From positions 3,117,558-3,181,557 of the forward strand of contig NW_003101679.1 of assembly GCF_000003855.2 (NCBI RefSeq): 64,000 bases of DNA, read 5' to 3'. The notes beneath the pieces were generated by a model. That model ran no database searches and was not told the DNA's origin. It saw nothing but the letters and a program-made list of their open reading frames with translations. Every line of letters begins with the position of its first letter. Within the stretch, counting starts at the first letter, position 1. Shown here one piece after another: positions 45,936-60,870 of this stretch. This DNA comes from Blastomyces gilchristii SLH14081 (Eukaryota > Ascomycota > Eurotiomycetes > Onygenales > Ajellomycetaceae). The translations under genes and the position numbers were made by a program.

Positions 45936-48678
45936 TCACGCATAATTCTGCTCCTCCATCGCCCTCGCTATCACAGAAGCAAACCGTCCCGCCCTATCAG
46001 TATCCTGCTTGGCCGTCCCAATCCCAAGAAGCACCCTCTTAATCCCAACCCCGATCTGCTCGCTCTGTGTCAATCTACGCAGTTCTGCGAGCGCACCTTC
46101 TGTCTCCTGCGGAGAGAACGCCTGCGCTTCCTTCAATATGTAAGACAGTTCAGAGAAGGTATTCACATTCGGCACGCGGATATCAGAATTAAAGGAGTTG
46201 AAGACATCAAGCTGCTTCAATATGGAGCGTTCGGTCGTTGTAGCAAGGATAAGTAAGCGACGGTCCCCGGGCGGTTTCTTTCTCAACAATACCATCACGG
46301 TCTGTAGGACCGTGTTGCTAAAGCGGGGACCAATGGGGACCCAGTCAATGATTCGCTCGATGTTATCCATCACGACGACGCTGGTGGGACTCTTGTATGC
46401 GTCCATGAATACCTTGTTCATGTGTGAGACCTTAGCGGCTTCACTATAACCAACCATATCCTCCGGGGAAATAAGTTTGACGAAGGGGAAATCTGAGTCG
46501 ATGGCGATCTTGGCGGCCAGTGCTGTTTTACCGCTGCCTGGCGGTCCGTGAAGGAGGACGGAGAAGAGTGAGGTGGTTGATTGAGGATCCCGCACTTGGT
46601 TGACGAATAATTTGCCTTCGCCCAGGATGCTGTTAATTTCGGGTGAATAATTGATGATACCGCCGTGTAGACAGCTTTCGAGCTCTTCTTCGGAAACACC
46701 AAAGGCAGGTTTTACCTCGTTAAGAGCATTGTGGAAGTCTTGACGATTGACCTTCATGTTGACAATATCATCACTAATGCCAGCCATCGTGCCCACTTTT
46801 ACATGTCGGTTAAATGCAAAGGAAGATGCCGACTTGACCAAACCACTTATTTCTGCTCCCGAGAAGTTCTTTGTCAGTTGGGCCAACTCAAGAAGGTCGA
46901 CATCTTTATCCATTATGTCATTCTCTCTCATTTTCTGTGTATGAATTTTCAATATTTGCGCCCGTCCATTTTCGTCTGGTAGTGAAATTTCCATGTGTAC
47001 CTCCAGGCGGCCCGGCCGCAGTAAAGCGTCATCGATCATGTCCATACGATTCGTCATTCCAATCAGGAGGATGTTGTTCAATTGATCAACGCCGTCGAGT
47101 TTTGACAAAAGCTGGTTGACGACACTGTCGCCAACGCCAGTTCCACCACCCGCGCCGCTGCCACGCTGTTTGCAAACCGCATCAAGTTCGTCAAAAATAA
47201 TGATATGAAGCCCACTTTCGTCTCCCTTCTCCTTGTACTCTTTTTCCGCATCCGCAAACAATTTTCGAATATTCTCCTCTGACTGTCCAACGTATTTGTT
47301 CAGAACCTCAGGTCCATTAATGACTTTGGGCTCCCTGGCATTGAGCATTTTGCCGATTTGTCTAGCAATCAGAGTTTTTCCTGTTCCAGGCGGTCCGTAG
47401 AGCAAAATTCCCTTGACATGTTGAATACCTAGTTTCTCCACGAGCCCAGGAGGGAAAATCCGGGAGGCGAATGCTCTTCGGAAAATAGTGCTGAATTCCA
47501 CATCCAGGCCACCGATTCCCATGTTCTCAAATTTGAAATCCGGTTGGATAATGGAGTTTGCCGCAGGTCTTCGATTGGAAGGTTTCACATTGATACCTGT
47601 CTTTGCATCTTTAAAAAAGTTGATTAGAGTAAAGGATGTTAGGATTCCTCTGGCAGTAGGATCAGATGTCGTCGGAGCTAAGGACGATTTTGCTTTCTCC
47701 GAAGCTAAGTCTCCAAGTTGAACCGTCTTAACTGTTAACAGTAGAGGAATACTTTTATCGTCCATCAAAATCTTTTGACCAGGGGCCAATATTTGGTTTT
47801 CAAAGTTCTATGTATTACGAGTCAGCAATGATAAACTTTTCCTGTTCCATCCCGTAAAAGTTTGCAGTACTAACCCGGGTAACGACTCGCGCGAGCTGAT
47901 CTTGATCATAAGGCGTCTCCGTCCGCTTCTTGCCGGCGAACCCAATTTCCAGATCCATGGATGCAAGGTATGATTGCCCGCCTTGGCTGAAAATGTCATA
48001 CAACCGAACGGTGACCATATCCGTCAATGCCACTTGTGCCCACGTTCTCTGTGGATCAGACATGCTAATGTGCCCTGGTGGGAAGCCTTCGAGGGGACGG
48101 GCAGAAAAGACAAACATATCGTTTATGAGAACGAGGACATCCGAACCATCGCGGGAAGGTGGAATGTCATGGGGAGATACCGCTACGCTGTAAAACAGAA
48201 AAATTGTCAGTATCCCTTACTATTTGAATGGTCCGTTCAGGCCAGGAGGAGGCAAACTCCCTGGAATGCCAACAACGTACAGATTTCCGTATGTATATGA
48301 ATTATCTGGGCTCTTCGCCGGACGCAGAGACCAGACACGGTCATCCATGCCACCCCCTCCTCCTCTCGGTGGAATTCTACTAGGTCCCTGTCTAGAAGGC
48401 ATGTGTTGTTGTGGCGGTCCGCGGGCCATGGGGGATCGGTCGTAGCTCCTTTTGTCATCGTAGCCGTCAGTCATCAGTGTGTCAGAATCAGAATCAGGTC
48501 GACGGAGTGGAGATGCATACCCTCCACCCAATCGAGGATCCGGCCCATAACCAGATGACTGTTGATTAGGACTATTGTAGCGGTCTCGCGGCGGGCCCGT
48601 TCTGTCCCCTCCAGGTCCGGGGCTACTGCTGCTCGAGCTAAAGGGATTGACCGAGGGAAAGTTGCTACGGTTAAACAT
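45936..48678 (-). CDS. SEC18: Vesicular-fusion ATPase Sec18/NSF
   Basis: NSF/Sec18 is the hexameric AAA ATPase that, with alpha-SNAP/Sec17, disassembles SNARE complexes after membrane fusion. Exons 48281-48678, 47875-48187 and 45936-47807 give 860 aa with closed phases. The first about 130 residues form a Gly/Pro/Ser-rich extension typical of filamentous fungi, followed by the N domain (VAVSPHDIP, FENQILAPGQK). The D1 domain has Walker A GPPGTGKT (about 373), Walker B IIIFDELDA (about 444) and LLRPGRLEVHMEI with conserved arginines. The D2 domain has Walker A GPPGSGKT (about 663) and the degenerate Walker B VVVMDNIERIIDW, as in NSF. The start at 48678 is divergent from the gene beginning at 49199, and the two share about 520 bp of promoter. 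The gene should be essential and looks intact. Confidence 0.97.
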
Positions 48679-49198
48679 CTTGCCTAGTGGTTGGTCGATG
48701 GCTGGTAGTTGAAAGCATAGGAATCTGGTCCTCCTTCAAGTCATATATATAGTCTTCGGTTTGATGGTGAAAGAACACCCTTTTCCTAGGTCGTGGCAAT
48801 CAGTCTCTAGCTTAGGACTTCTAGGTAGGCGGGGAATTCGAGGGGTTGGTAGGCAGCTGGATAAAAGGGTATGAACAGATATCAATCATCAAACATGCAA
48901 TGTGAAAAGGATATAATTAGGCATCAGCGTCAAACCGAATAATGGAGATTAGGACAGCGTATCTATGAGGAACAATAATCTAGCTGCTTGTCGTCCAAGT
49001 AAACTAGTCGTGGTTGTAGTTGGACATCTGGTTTCAGCCACGCTCCGCGCCACCTTACTAACTCTTACTGTGGCGCATCGTTTTGCTTGGCGTCATCGGG
49101 GTTGCTCCGTATGGATAGGGCAATCCACCAGACCCTTTCTCAACCTTTTATGGTCCGTATGCAAAGCTTCAAAGCAATCTATATGTAACTCTCAGAGG
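48679..49198. promoter_or_regulatory. Shared divergent promoter, SEC18 and LENG1-like gene
   Basis: About 520 bp lie between the minus-strand SEC18 start and the plus-strand start of the CIR_N protein. The region must hold both promoters unless one leader is longer than seen. No clear TATA box stands out. Confidence 0.5.
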
Positions 49199-50469
49199 AT
49201 GGTATTGTATGTTACCTTCGTTTATATCCCTTCTACTACAGTTGTCAGTTACATCCCGTGAGATACTAACTATCTCCCCTCTCCAGGCATCTTCTCGGCA
49301 AAAAGTCATGGAACGTCTACAACACAGACAACATCGCCCGCGTCCGGCGCGATGAAGCCGAAGCAAAGGCGCGTGACGAAGAAGAACAACGGCGTCTACA
49401 GGAAATCGATGCCGAAAAGCGTATACAGATCCTACGGGGCCTCCGCTCTCCGTCGAGATCCCCTCCACCTGTTCAAGAAGCGCCAACCGCCGCCGAACGA
49501 AAGGATAAGGAACGAGAACATCGAGAACCTCGAGATCACCGTCACCGTAAACGACGACGTATATCTGGCGAAAATGAGACAGATCGCGATATTCGATTTG
49601 CTAGAGAGGATGCGCAACGCGCAGAAACAAAGCGTGAAAATGATGTCGTCCTCGTCCGTAAACCGTCCAAGGACGATGCACCCATCATCGATGATTCGGG
49701 GCATATCAACCTATTCCCCGAGCCTGCCGCGATAGATGCTATTACCGGTAGTTCGGGGAAGAATCCCGAGGCGGAGGAGGAGGCTGCAAAGAAGAAACTC
49801 GAATATGAGGACCAATATACCATGCGGTTCTCGAATGCGGCTGGATTTAAGCAGAGCTTGGATAAGGGACCGTGGTATTCGTCGTCGGCCGTTGACATAG
49901 CGGCTAAGACGGCAGAGGATATGTTGCCAAGTAAAGATGTGTGGGGGAATGAAGACCCGCGTAGGCAGGAGAGAGAGAGGGCGAGGACTGATATGAACGA
50001 TCCGTTGGCTGCGATGAAAAGGGGTGTACGTCAGTTGCGGGAGGTTGAGAAAGAAAGGAAGAAGTGGGAAGAGGAAAGAAGGAGAGAGTTAAAGGCCTTG
50101 AAGGAGGAGGAGAGGAGGGAGCGGGGGGATTCGAGTCGGCATCGTCGAGAAAGGCGGCGGCGAAGAAGGCGGGGATCGGATGGTTCGCTGGATAGTTTGG
50201 AGGGCTTTCGTTTAGATGCCGAGACACAGCCGGCAGGGAGTGGCCGTGATCGTGACCGTGAGCTCTCGAGAAACCCCCATCGGGAACGAGGGGAGCGGAG
50301 TCAGGAAGAGCGTTCAAAACATTCCCGGGCCTACGGCAATAGTCATTCTCATAGAAGCTCCAGAGACCAGGATAAGGACCGGGCCAAACGCTCTTCCAGT
50401 GATGACCGGCTGTCTAGTTGGGCGCCGGCACCTGGGAAACGTTATAGTGCCCAATTTGCCGATGTTTAA
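49199..50469 (+). CDS. CIR_N domain protein, LENG1/CWC25-like, with an 8-nt first coding exon
   Basis: A likely nuclear, splicing-associated protein. I read exon 1 as 49199-49206 (ATG GTA TT), donor GTATGT, and exon 2 as 49287-50469, preceded by ACTAAC and a CAG acceptor. The product is 396 aa and begins MVLHLLGKKSWNVYN, matching the family start MPLHLLGKKSWNVYN. The CIR_N region follows (DNIARVRRDEAEAKARDEE, a charged helix), then an Arg/Glu-rich linker, a GPWYSSS segment, and a long RS/RE-rich tail with Lys/Arg-rich helices ending in the short conserved-looking RYSAQFADV. Related CIR_N proteins include CWC25 and human LENG1. LENG1-like is the better match here because of the HLLGKKSW start. 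The gene converges with PRMT3, the two stop codons lying about 180 bp apart. Confidence 0.85.
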
Positions 50470-50647
50470 TTTGCCAATTTGAGCTATGAAAACTTTTAAT
50501 GGCAGCTATGAATAATGACCCCTTTTTATTTCTTTGACCAACCCAACCCTCTCTATTTGATATACCCAAATTAAATATGCACAATCATCAACCCAAACCC
50601 CAAACGTAAACTATCTGGTATTTGAAAAATGTCACCAGAGTAATAGC

Positions 50648-52679
<2,032 letters not shown>

Positions 52680-54352
52680 TGTTGTGCAATAAATAAATAT
52701 CTAAGATAAGGGCAGATGTATCCCGAGAAAAAAAAATGATGTGGTGTGTTAGGTAATGTTTTTTTCTTCTCTTCTGCTTCGCACACCCTTCTTTGTCGGC
52801 GGGGCAAGATGCTGGGCGATTTCTAGCGGGAATGATCCAGAACTTGTCTATTTAACTATAATAACCACCCGAACCAGCACTCTGTGCCTGGCTTCGAGCT
52901 CCAGCAGAAAATTCACGCAAGCAAGGATACAAAGGAAAGATGTCAGATATTATGGAGTTAGACGATATTAATCTAGTTGAGATCAATTTTAGATATCAAC
53001 TGTTTACCCCTGCTGATTGGCCCGGTGATATTCCTCACTTGTTCGAGGACCGCATAGGTCTCTAGAAAGGTCGTGGGCTGGATATCCACAGCATCGGGAA
53101 GAAGTTTCTTGAAGCTGAATATAACCTATTCATGGAGTCTTAGAGTACATTCTGAGTATGGGGATGATCGACCTACACAGCTATATACAGAAGTGCAGAT
53201 GAAAGGTCTTCTTCTAGATATCCACGAGATTTTTTACAGCGTGATAGGCACACAGGCACATGTCTCCTGCACTGGGTGGATTTCATTTCATTCGCTATCA
53301 TTTCTCTTCCTCAATACCCCTGCTCGAGGAAATAATGGCAAGACATGAGCCCCTTTTGTTGATCTTTCAACTCTGGAATTAGAGCGGAATCAAACATCGT
53401 CTATGCCGTTTCCGTTTCTCTATCGTCTCTCATGAGCTCATGAGAGAATTGATTGGTTGGAAGGAAAGCCTTCATCCTTTGCCTTAGCAAAATATGCTGG
53501 CCTCCTTCGTCTCAATCAGGTTCTCCCTGTTCACGCATGCATTGTCATTGTCTCGATAATTCTTGATGAAACTGCACTAAACAACGCCATTGCCCGCTCA
53601 ACTCCGCGGTCAACCAGTGTTGAATCAACTACTCCGTACAAAGTCCCAACCTGATTTCTATATAGGCGCCATCTCCCCTGAATACTTTAAACAAGCTTTC
53701 AAACACACATAGGTTTACAATCATGGATAGACAAACATTGCAATATTTGTATAACTATCTACTGTAATGAGACTGAAAATATTTCTCATACTATCTATAA
53801 CAAGTTATTAATTATTTTCTAGCTGGTTGTAGAATAGTGATATTGCAGGCCGCCAGAACTGCATGTATCATTGCGTATAAAGACTGATCAATACACTTAT
53901 CAAATCTATAGAGTACACCGTACAGAGTAGTTATAGAAGTATCACTGTACAGCGCACATATGTTGCTAATACTAGTGTCTTGGCGCGTAACGAGCGCCAG
54001 ATACCCCACCAATTGGTAGTTATGTAGTTACATGTACATGTACATTACGTAGTACATGTCCTGTACTGTACCATGCTTGTTTGGATCAGGTCGCAGACCC
54101 TAACAACGCTATTTCCCTCCCCATGGCTCTGTCCTCTCAAACACATGTCGCATATCTCGACGATCCTCTACTTAATCCAAACCTCCAATGCTTCATGCCT
54201 GGAGTATTGCCTGCCATTACAGGAGTGTAACCCAGCACTGTACCTCTTGGCGCTCTATTTAAATTTTGGCAGCCTCCCATTGAGGGCAATATATATATGG
54301 TTTTCTTTTCACAGACCTCCCCGACACCAATAGCAGTCTTGCTGAGTGATCG
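52680..54352. other. Divergent intergenic region, PRMT3 to HymA
   Basis: No intact gene. A short plus frame from 52939 reads MSDIMELDDINLVEINFRYQ and on to a stop near 53066; its middle (QLFTPADWPGDIPHLFEDR) looks protein-like, so this may be a relic. A TACTCCGTAC decamer is at 53630-53639. A CATGTACATGTACAT repeat lies near 54031-54045. Promoters of both flanking genes must lie at the ends. Confidence 0.45.
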
Positions 54353-55855
54353 ATGGCATTCCTATTTAACCGCGCGAGGCCACGACAACCTGCTGAGGTC
54401 GCGCGGTCAATAAAGGACCTCGTCGTGCGCTTGTGGGACAACTCGAATGGCGGCTTAAAGGTTTGTTACATTTTTTTCTCCAAATAAAACTGCTGGAAAT
54501 CCTGCTAATGGGAGAGGAGAATTAGGTGGAGGATGATCTAGCCAAGCAATTGGCTCACATGAAATTGATTGTTCAAGGGACACAGGGTTGGTAAATCTTG
54601 ATAATAAATCGCCCCTCGCCCAAAAAATTCATGCTCACGATCCCGCTGTGAAGAAGTCGATATCCTCCCTGAGCAGGTACATCAATTGGTACAAGCAGCC
54701 ATTCAAGAAGACCTACTCTACGAACTAGCCCGAAGTATCCGCCATCTACCATTCGAGGCAAGAAAAGATACGCAGACCATCTTCTCTCACATCCTCCGTT
54801 TCAGACCTGCCAATGCGAACTCCGCGGATCCCCCCGTCGTATCTTATATTGTCCATAACCGACCGGAGATCATAACTGAGCTATGTTGGGGCTATGAAAA
54901 TCATCGAAGTGCCATGCCCTGTGGATCTATACTGCGTGAGGCTCTAAAGTTCGAGGTCATCGCGGCTATTATACTCTACGATGAGTCGGCCAGAGATGAG
55001 CCTACCATCCGAATTAACGAGGTCGATCCTGGTGCGAAACAAACGGGAGAAGGGCTCCTTTGGAATTTTTTTCAATGGATCAACCGCGGCAGTTTTGAAG
55101 TCAGCGCTGATGCGTTTACTACATTTCGGGTAAGTGGTGACTGCGTCTAGTCCCTTGCTCGCTGTTTGTTTCCCATCTCTTTCATTCACACTGCTTTTAG
55201 GATGTTCTTACGAAACATAAAGGCTTGGTGTCACAATACTTGTTATCCAACTTTGAACTGTTCTTCAGCAAATATAATAGTATTCTCGTCCAGTCAGACT
55301 CGTACGTGACAAAGCGACAAAGTATTAAGCTGTTAGGCGAAATCCTCCTAGACCGGACGAATTATAACATCATGACGAAATATGTTGACCGCGGAGATCA
55401 CCTCAAGCTGTGCATGAATCTGTTACGAGATGATCGTAAAATGGTTCAATATGAAGGTTTTCATATTTTCAAGGTTCGACTACCCAGTCAGGCCAACTCA
55501 GCCGGAGTTCTTTGCTTCTTAATTTCGCCTTCCTCAGTTTCTACCCATGATAACCAACAAATTTTCTGACAAATGATTTATCTAGGTCTTTGTCGCAAAC
55601 CCGAACAAATCTGTTGCCGTCCAGAGAATCTTAATCAACAACCGAGACCGCCTGTTAAAGTTCCTCCCTAAGTTCTTGGAGGACAGGACGGATGATGATC
55701 AGTTCACGGATGAAAAAAGTTTCCTCGTCCGCCAGATTGAGATTCTGCCACCGGAACCCACTGAACCTAGGCAAGGACAGGGTGTCAATAATAATAATAA
55801 TAGTAATAATTTGAATGGATCTGGATCTGGAAGAGGTACCGCCGCGGAGGCTTAA
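54353..55855 (+). CDS. hymA: Mo25-like protein, conidiophore development protein HymA / Hym1
   Basis: Mo25/Hym1 is a scaffold that binds and activates germinal-centre and NDR-pathway kinases (the RAM/MOR network) for polarised growth and cell separation; hymA mutants of Aspergillus have defective conidiophores. Exons 54353-54460, 54526-54586, 54654-55129, 55201-55473 and 55586-55855 give 395 aa, with all phases closed. It starts MAFLFNRARPRQPAEVARS, followed by the helical repeats of the family (EVDILPEQVHQLVQAAIQED, LCWGYENHRSAMPCGSILRE, FFSKYNSILVQSDSYVTKRQ, MNLLRDDRKMVQYEGFHIFK, VFVANPNKS). The C-terminal tail is long and ends in an Asn-rich, Gly/Ser-rich stretch encoded by AAT repeats. 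The start follows an in-frame stop region and matches the family N-terminus. It looks intact. Confidence 0.96.
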
Positions 55856-56919
55856 AAATATATATTTTAAGTTCCTGCGCTGCGGCGCTGTGGTGATGCC
55901 GTGCACAATTTCGCTGCCAACCATTGTTTCTTCCCCCTTTCAACGGTTTCCATTTGTTTTATTTTCTTTGCTCCCAACATGTCGGGTATACATAGCCACG
56001 GGAACATCTAGATATCCCCTTCCCTTCACCTACGACAACTCCCTCTCATGTGCACGTGCTTCCTCTATTTTAGCAACATACTTTTTCTTTTTTCCCAGGC
56101 CATTATTCGTTTCGAAGAAGTAGTAGGAGGGAGGTAGGTGGTAATGGTAGACGGAGTTTTGGGCGGGAATTGATTTTTGAATACCACGGAATAAATGGGT
56201 GTTGTTTGGTTCACTAGATAGTTTCTATATATAAGTAGTTTACTATAGCCTGTCATCAGGAGAACAAAGCCAATGCCTGTATGTAACAATTTATTAATAA
56301 CAGAGTTCTAGGGTACCAAGCTTCCAAGCTTCTAGGGTCAAGATTAGCCCTGGAGAACATCGCGCTTATGCATATCGAGTTTAGTTTATCGCGGAAGCTT
56401 GTATCACGTGGCAATAGGGGTGATTAGCTAAGCGGCATCGCGGGTGCGGCTGGCGCCCGCTTGTTGTTTCGTGGGTCCAACCCAACCGCCGCAGAGATAC
56501 GCAGCGGCGTACACGCCAGCCGCGCCGCCCCTTTTTTGGCTGCTGCTTTGACCACGCCTGCACTAAATCCTTTGCCGCCGTTACTTGGTCCGAGGCCAAC
56601 GCCTGTTGATCAATGGCACCAGCTGGTTTTTTTTTCCCTCTGCTCCTCGCTGAACGGAATCCTTCTCTAAAATTTGATTTTAATTTCTAATGCGTGGGAT
56701 ACCGCCGCCATATCCTTGCTGTCCTTCCCCATCTCCATAGGCAATTGACATCTCCCCCGGACTAACAATTTGTACCACGACGGTTGTTGATTCACCTTCC
56801 TTGCACCTCGCCCCTCATATCACAGCAGTCGTGACTTGGATCAACATTCCCACTCTGGGTTTCTCACCCTGGATCCTCTCTATACACATATCCAAACGCT
56901 AGACATCGGCTTCAAAGTC
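55856..56919. other. Intergenic between HymA and the TBC gene
   Basis: This contains the HymA 3' flank and the promoter and leader of the TBC gene. A paired AAGCTTCC motif occurs near 56319-56333. The stretch 56400-56620 is GC-rich. No gene is supported; frame 56836-56919 upstream of the TBC ATG is open but lacks an ATG. Confidence 0.5.
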
Positions 56920-59553
56920 ATGGGAGATCTCGCGACTAAAATGGCCTCCCCCGCAAAACCCCCCACAAGCTCGAGTACAAAGGTTGGAGCTCCTGACCCA
57001 ATCCACACCGAAAATGCTACTGCTATTGCTGTCCCCCTGTCTTCACCGCCACCCATCCCGTCCCCCTGTTCTCCCTCCTTTCCCCATTCTCGAGCCTCTA
57101 GCCTACGAATCGAATCGCTAGGTGGAGACCCCAAGGAGCCATCAGCTCCCTCCCCGGAGCTCCCTTCGTCTCCTATGAAACCAATTCACCGCGTGGAGAG
57201 CGAGAGGTGGGATTCCGGTCAGGCTCTATCAAGAAGAAACAGCAGAACAACTCTAGCTACAGACGAACTCTCTGCTCCAAGCTTGAAATCGCCCCCCAGC
57301 ATTCCAAGCATCATCATAGATGAAGAGCACGCCCGTCCTAGCTCGCGACGATCAGAGCGGAAATGGAGCCCGCTCAAAAAAAGGAAGCCAGATCCTCTTC
57401 CCGCCGTACCACCACTTCCACCCGTTGAGTCTGTACCGTTTCGTGGAATTACGCTGGACATCCCAACTGGTTCCATTGGCGACCTGACCACAGATCCCTT
57501 AGAATCAATTGCTGAAAGCCCACAGAATAATACCGAACCTGCTTCTGAGACGGATGTTGATGGGAACCAGACGAAGGAAAACATGCAGAGTAAAGAGAAT
57601 CTCCCTAGCGGCGGGGGAAATAATGGTAATGCTACACTCGACGTTCACAACAAATCCACGACTACCACATCGCTAAGTTCGAGGCGTATAAGATCATATA
57701 ATTCTCTACGCCCCCGTCCAATCAGCTGTATGACTCGAGCCATGTCAATCGATGAGGAAGTCCTGTCACAGAAGGTTCGTTTGATGTATGAGAGGGGGGA
57801 TGAAGACGTCGACGATGCAGAGGTTAATGAGCTGTTGGGCTTGTATGAAGAGGAGTCTATGCTAGATGAACCATGCGCGGTTGCTTTTCCAGCCTCGAGT
57901 GACGGGGTTGAAGTAGAACGAGCAAACACGCCTACTACCTCAGTTGCGGGGCGCGGTTCGAGAAGAGGAAGCTTCATCCAAAGGGAGCCATATGAGCTTG
58001 CTGGTGGGTTAGAGGACTGGGAAAATGTCGATGTCGGCGATGTTGACAGATATGGTTTCATTATCCCCCGACAAAAAGACAGCGATGCTTCAGATCCAGC
58101 CCCTCCAGCTCTGCAAAGGGTCTCAACGAGCTTATTACTTGCATCCACAACTCCACGTAGGAAGCGTACCTTACGGAGGGAGACTTCTGTGGCACCTAGT
58201 TCCCGGTCGTTTGCTGGCCGTTCCCCGCCCAGGAAATCTACAGATCAATCGCGGCCCACATCTTCCCAGAGCTCCTATCAAGCAAGCAGTCGCAGATCAA
58301 CTTCAAGAATACGATATGCTGCAAACAAGCTACCCTATAACAAAAATCGAAAATTCATGGATGAAGCTAGTGACATGCTAACTCTGCCGGGCCAAGTCAT
58401 GGAGGATGATGATACCAGCCCGCGTGCGCTCGCAATGAAGAAGAAGGAATGGGAGCGAGAAGATAAATGGAGAAAGATGGCAAAGGTGGTGTCTAAACCC
58501 CAGGATGGTGCTAGTATGACATTCGAATTCGACGTGAAGAGCTCGAAACTTATTGAACGGACCTGGAAAGGAATACCTGACAGGTGGCGATCAACCGCTT
58601 GGTATGCGTTTCTAAGTGCCAGTGCAAGGAAACGGAAAGACAGCCCGACGGAGACAGAACTCATCCAGAAATTCAACCAGCTCCAAGATGAAGCCTCCCC
58701 AGATGACGTACAGATCGATATCGATGTTCCACGGACAATTAGCAGCCATATTATGTTTCGTCGCCGTTATCGAGGTGGCCAGAGGCTTCTCTTCCGAGTT
58801 CTCCATGCCATGTCCCTTTACTTTCCAGACACAGGATATGTCCAGGGTATGGCTGCACTTGCTGCGACCCTTCTTGCTTACTACGACGAAGAGCATGCGT
58901 TTGTAATGCTAGTGAGGTTGTGGCAACTTAGGGGTTTGGATCGTCTGTATCGGTCGGGTTTTTCGGGTTTGATGGAAGCACTAGCCAATTTTGAAACGGG
59001 ATGGCTTGAAGGAGGGGAAGTTGCTGAAAAACTGGTATGTTTACCCCTTTTTGTTCTCTCTCTGTTATAGCCACCCACTGCTAACACCAGTTCTATCCAG
59101 ACCGAACTCGGAATCCCCCCAACAGCGTACGGCACCCGATGGTACCTAACTTTGTTCAACTACTCAATTCCCTTCCCCGCACAACTCCGCGTCTGGGACG
59201 TTTTCATGCTCCTCGGAGACTCAGATGAACCCTCTTTATCCGCCTCCGCCTCTAGACCCCCAACAAGTTCTCGTACTGGCACTGGCACTGCAAACGGCAA
59301 CTCTGAATCAGATCCACTAGCATTATCAGCCCCATCGCCATCGCAACCCCACGCAAGCCCTTTCGGCAAAAGCCTCGATGTCCTCCATGCCACCTCCGCC
59401 GCCCTCATAGATGGAATGCGCGATATCATCCTAGAATCCGACTTCGAGAACGCCATGAAAGTACTGACGAGCTGGGTCCCCATTAAGGATGTAGAAATTT
59501 TCATGCGGGTTGCGAGAGCTGAGTACAAGGTTCATCATCGGAAGAAGGGTTGA
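56920..59553 (+). CDS. TBC domain Rab GTPase-activating protein
   Basis: A RabGAP expected to stimulate GTP hydrolysis by a Rab or Ypt protein in membrane traffic. Exons 56920-59034 and 59101-59553 give 855 aa, closed phases. The first about 540 residues are Ser/Pro-rich and low complexity (EPSAPSPELPSSPMKP, RRSERKWSPLKKRKPD), probably disordered. The TBC domain begins at WKGIPDRWRSTAWYAFL (about 548). The arginine-finger motif IDIDVPRT fits IxxDxxR, and the glutamine finger is in GYVQGM. Later blocks are GFSGLMEAL, YGTRWYLTLFNYSIPF and RVWDVFMLLGD, where a Ser/Thr/Gly/Pro-rich insert of about 50 residues follows before the last helices (DILESDFENAMKVLTSW). Both catalytic fingers are present, so it should be active. 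ATG 56920 is the first in frame, but MASPAKPP at 56941 could also be used. Confidence 0.93.
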
Positions 59554-59887
59554 TATATGGTTATTTGTACACGGGCGCGAAATCTGGGCTCTCGGAGACA
59601 TAAGGCGCTCGATGAGTACCGGCCCGTCGCCGCCTTGTCCTAACTTCAACATCTCCATGCCGTTGGACACCCTATGTCGCCAACTCAACATCAAACGGAT
59701 TCCGTTTCGTCGCCATTGTGCCTCTTCGTGCACCGCAGTGGCATGAAAGGAGTCATCCAAAACTTACAACTGACACTCGCTTCCCTTTTGTTTTTCTTTT
59801 TCTCTTCTTTTCAACATCTTTACTACTCGACTTTTCTAATTTTCCTTCTCCTTTGTCTAAACCATTCCATTCTTTACGCATCCACAT

Positions 59888-59945
<58 letters not shown>

Positions 59946-60310
59946 CCCTTTCTTTCCGCCCATAATGCCCTGCTCTCCAACCTCAGAACCCCCTTCTTTC
60001 ATAATCATCTTTCATTTTACTTTCATTTTTATTCATCTGAATTGTTAATTCACCATAATTATAATGTTTTAATGTTTCTGGGATGGAAAGAAAGAGAAGG
60101 AAGATTTCTTCTTTTCTTTGTCATACTTTCTTTATTTCTATTTTGAATTTTCGTAATTCGGTTTCTCTTTCTCGCCTTTTCGTTTTTATTAAATTTCTTT
60201 CCTTCCTTTTTTCGATATGAGAGTATCTAGATACCCCCTCTGTTTTCTCTGTGTGTGTGTATGTGTGTGTTTCATTTTTCAGGATATTTGGGTTTTTTTC
60301 TCCTACTTTT
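59554..60310. other. 3' flank of the TBC gene up to the assembly gap
   Basis: T-rich sequence with a 55-base T run (59891-59945), then T/C-rich and GT-rich stretches (near 60250-60270) running into the gap. No gene is seen. The low complexity probably explains the assembly break. Confidence 0.55.
59891..59945. repeat. Poly-T run (55 T)
   Basis: Uninterrupted T run downstream of the TBC gene. Its length may be inexact, since such runs are hard to assemble. It lies about 365 bp before the N gap. Confidence 0.85.
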
Positions 60311-60530
60311 NNNNNNNNNNNNNNNNNNNNNNNNNNNNNNNNNNNNNNNNNNNNNNNNNNNNNNNNNNNNNNNNNNNNNNNNNNNNNNNNNNNNNNNNNN
60401 NNNNNNNNNNNNNNNNNNNNNNNNNNNNNNNNNNNNNNNNNNNNNNNNNNNNNNNNNNNNNNNNNNNNNNNNNNNNNNNNNNNNNNNNNNNNNNNNNNNN
60501 NNNNNNNNNNNNNNNNNNNNNNNNNNNNNN
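60311..60530. other. Assembly gap (220 N)
   Basis: The bases are given as N. Nothing can be said about the content. Frames reported across it are meaningless. Confidence 0.99.
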
Positions 60531-60870
60531 ACATACCTGAGAAAGGAAAAAGGTACACACGAATATGTCTTCTGACACATCTATGTACGCCATTGCTATT
60601 CATCCAAAATAAATTCGTTCTTTTTGCCGTCATTAGTGTACACCTAGCTTACATGGTTGTCATAAATAAATCGTTAAATCCACATGTCCGCATCGTCAAT
60701 CAACTCGACCCACCCCTCCGTCCCCTTCCGAATTGTTCCCAGAATATTTTATTACCCACGTAGATCAAATGATATATTAAGCCATAAAAACAAACTCCAG
60801 TCTCCCACTAACTAAATATTATAAACGCAAGCGAGGGTATCTAATTTCTCCGAAAACGACACACTGAACT

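Noticed and set aside
56836..56919. Longer N-terminus for the TBC protein
   Set aside because: The open frame begins at TTG, not ATG. The first ATG in frame is 56920.
60121..60763. Several open frames spanning the N gap
   Set aside because: They exist only because N positions contain no stop codons.
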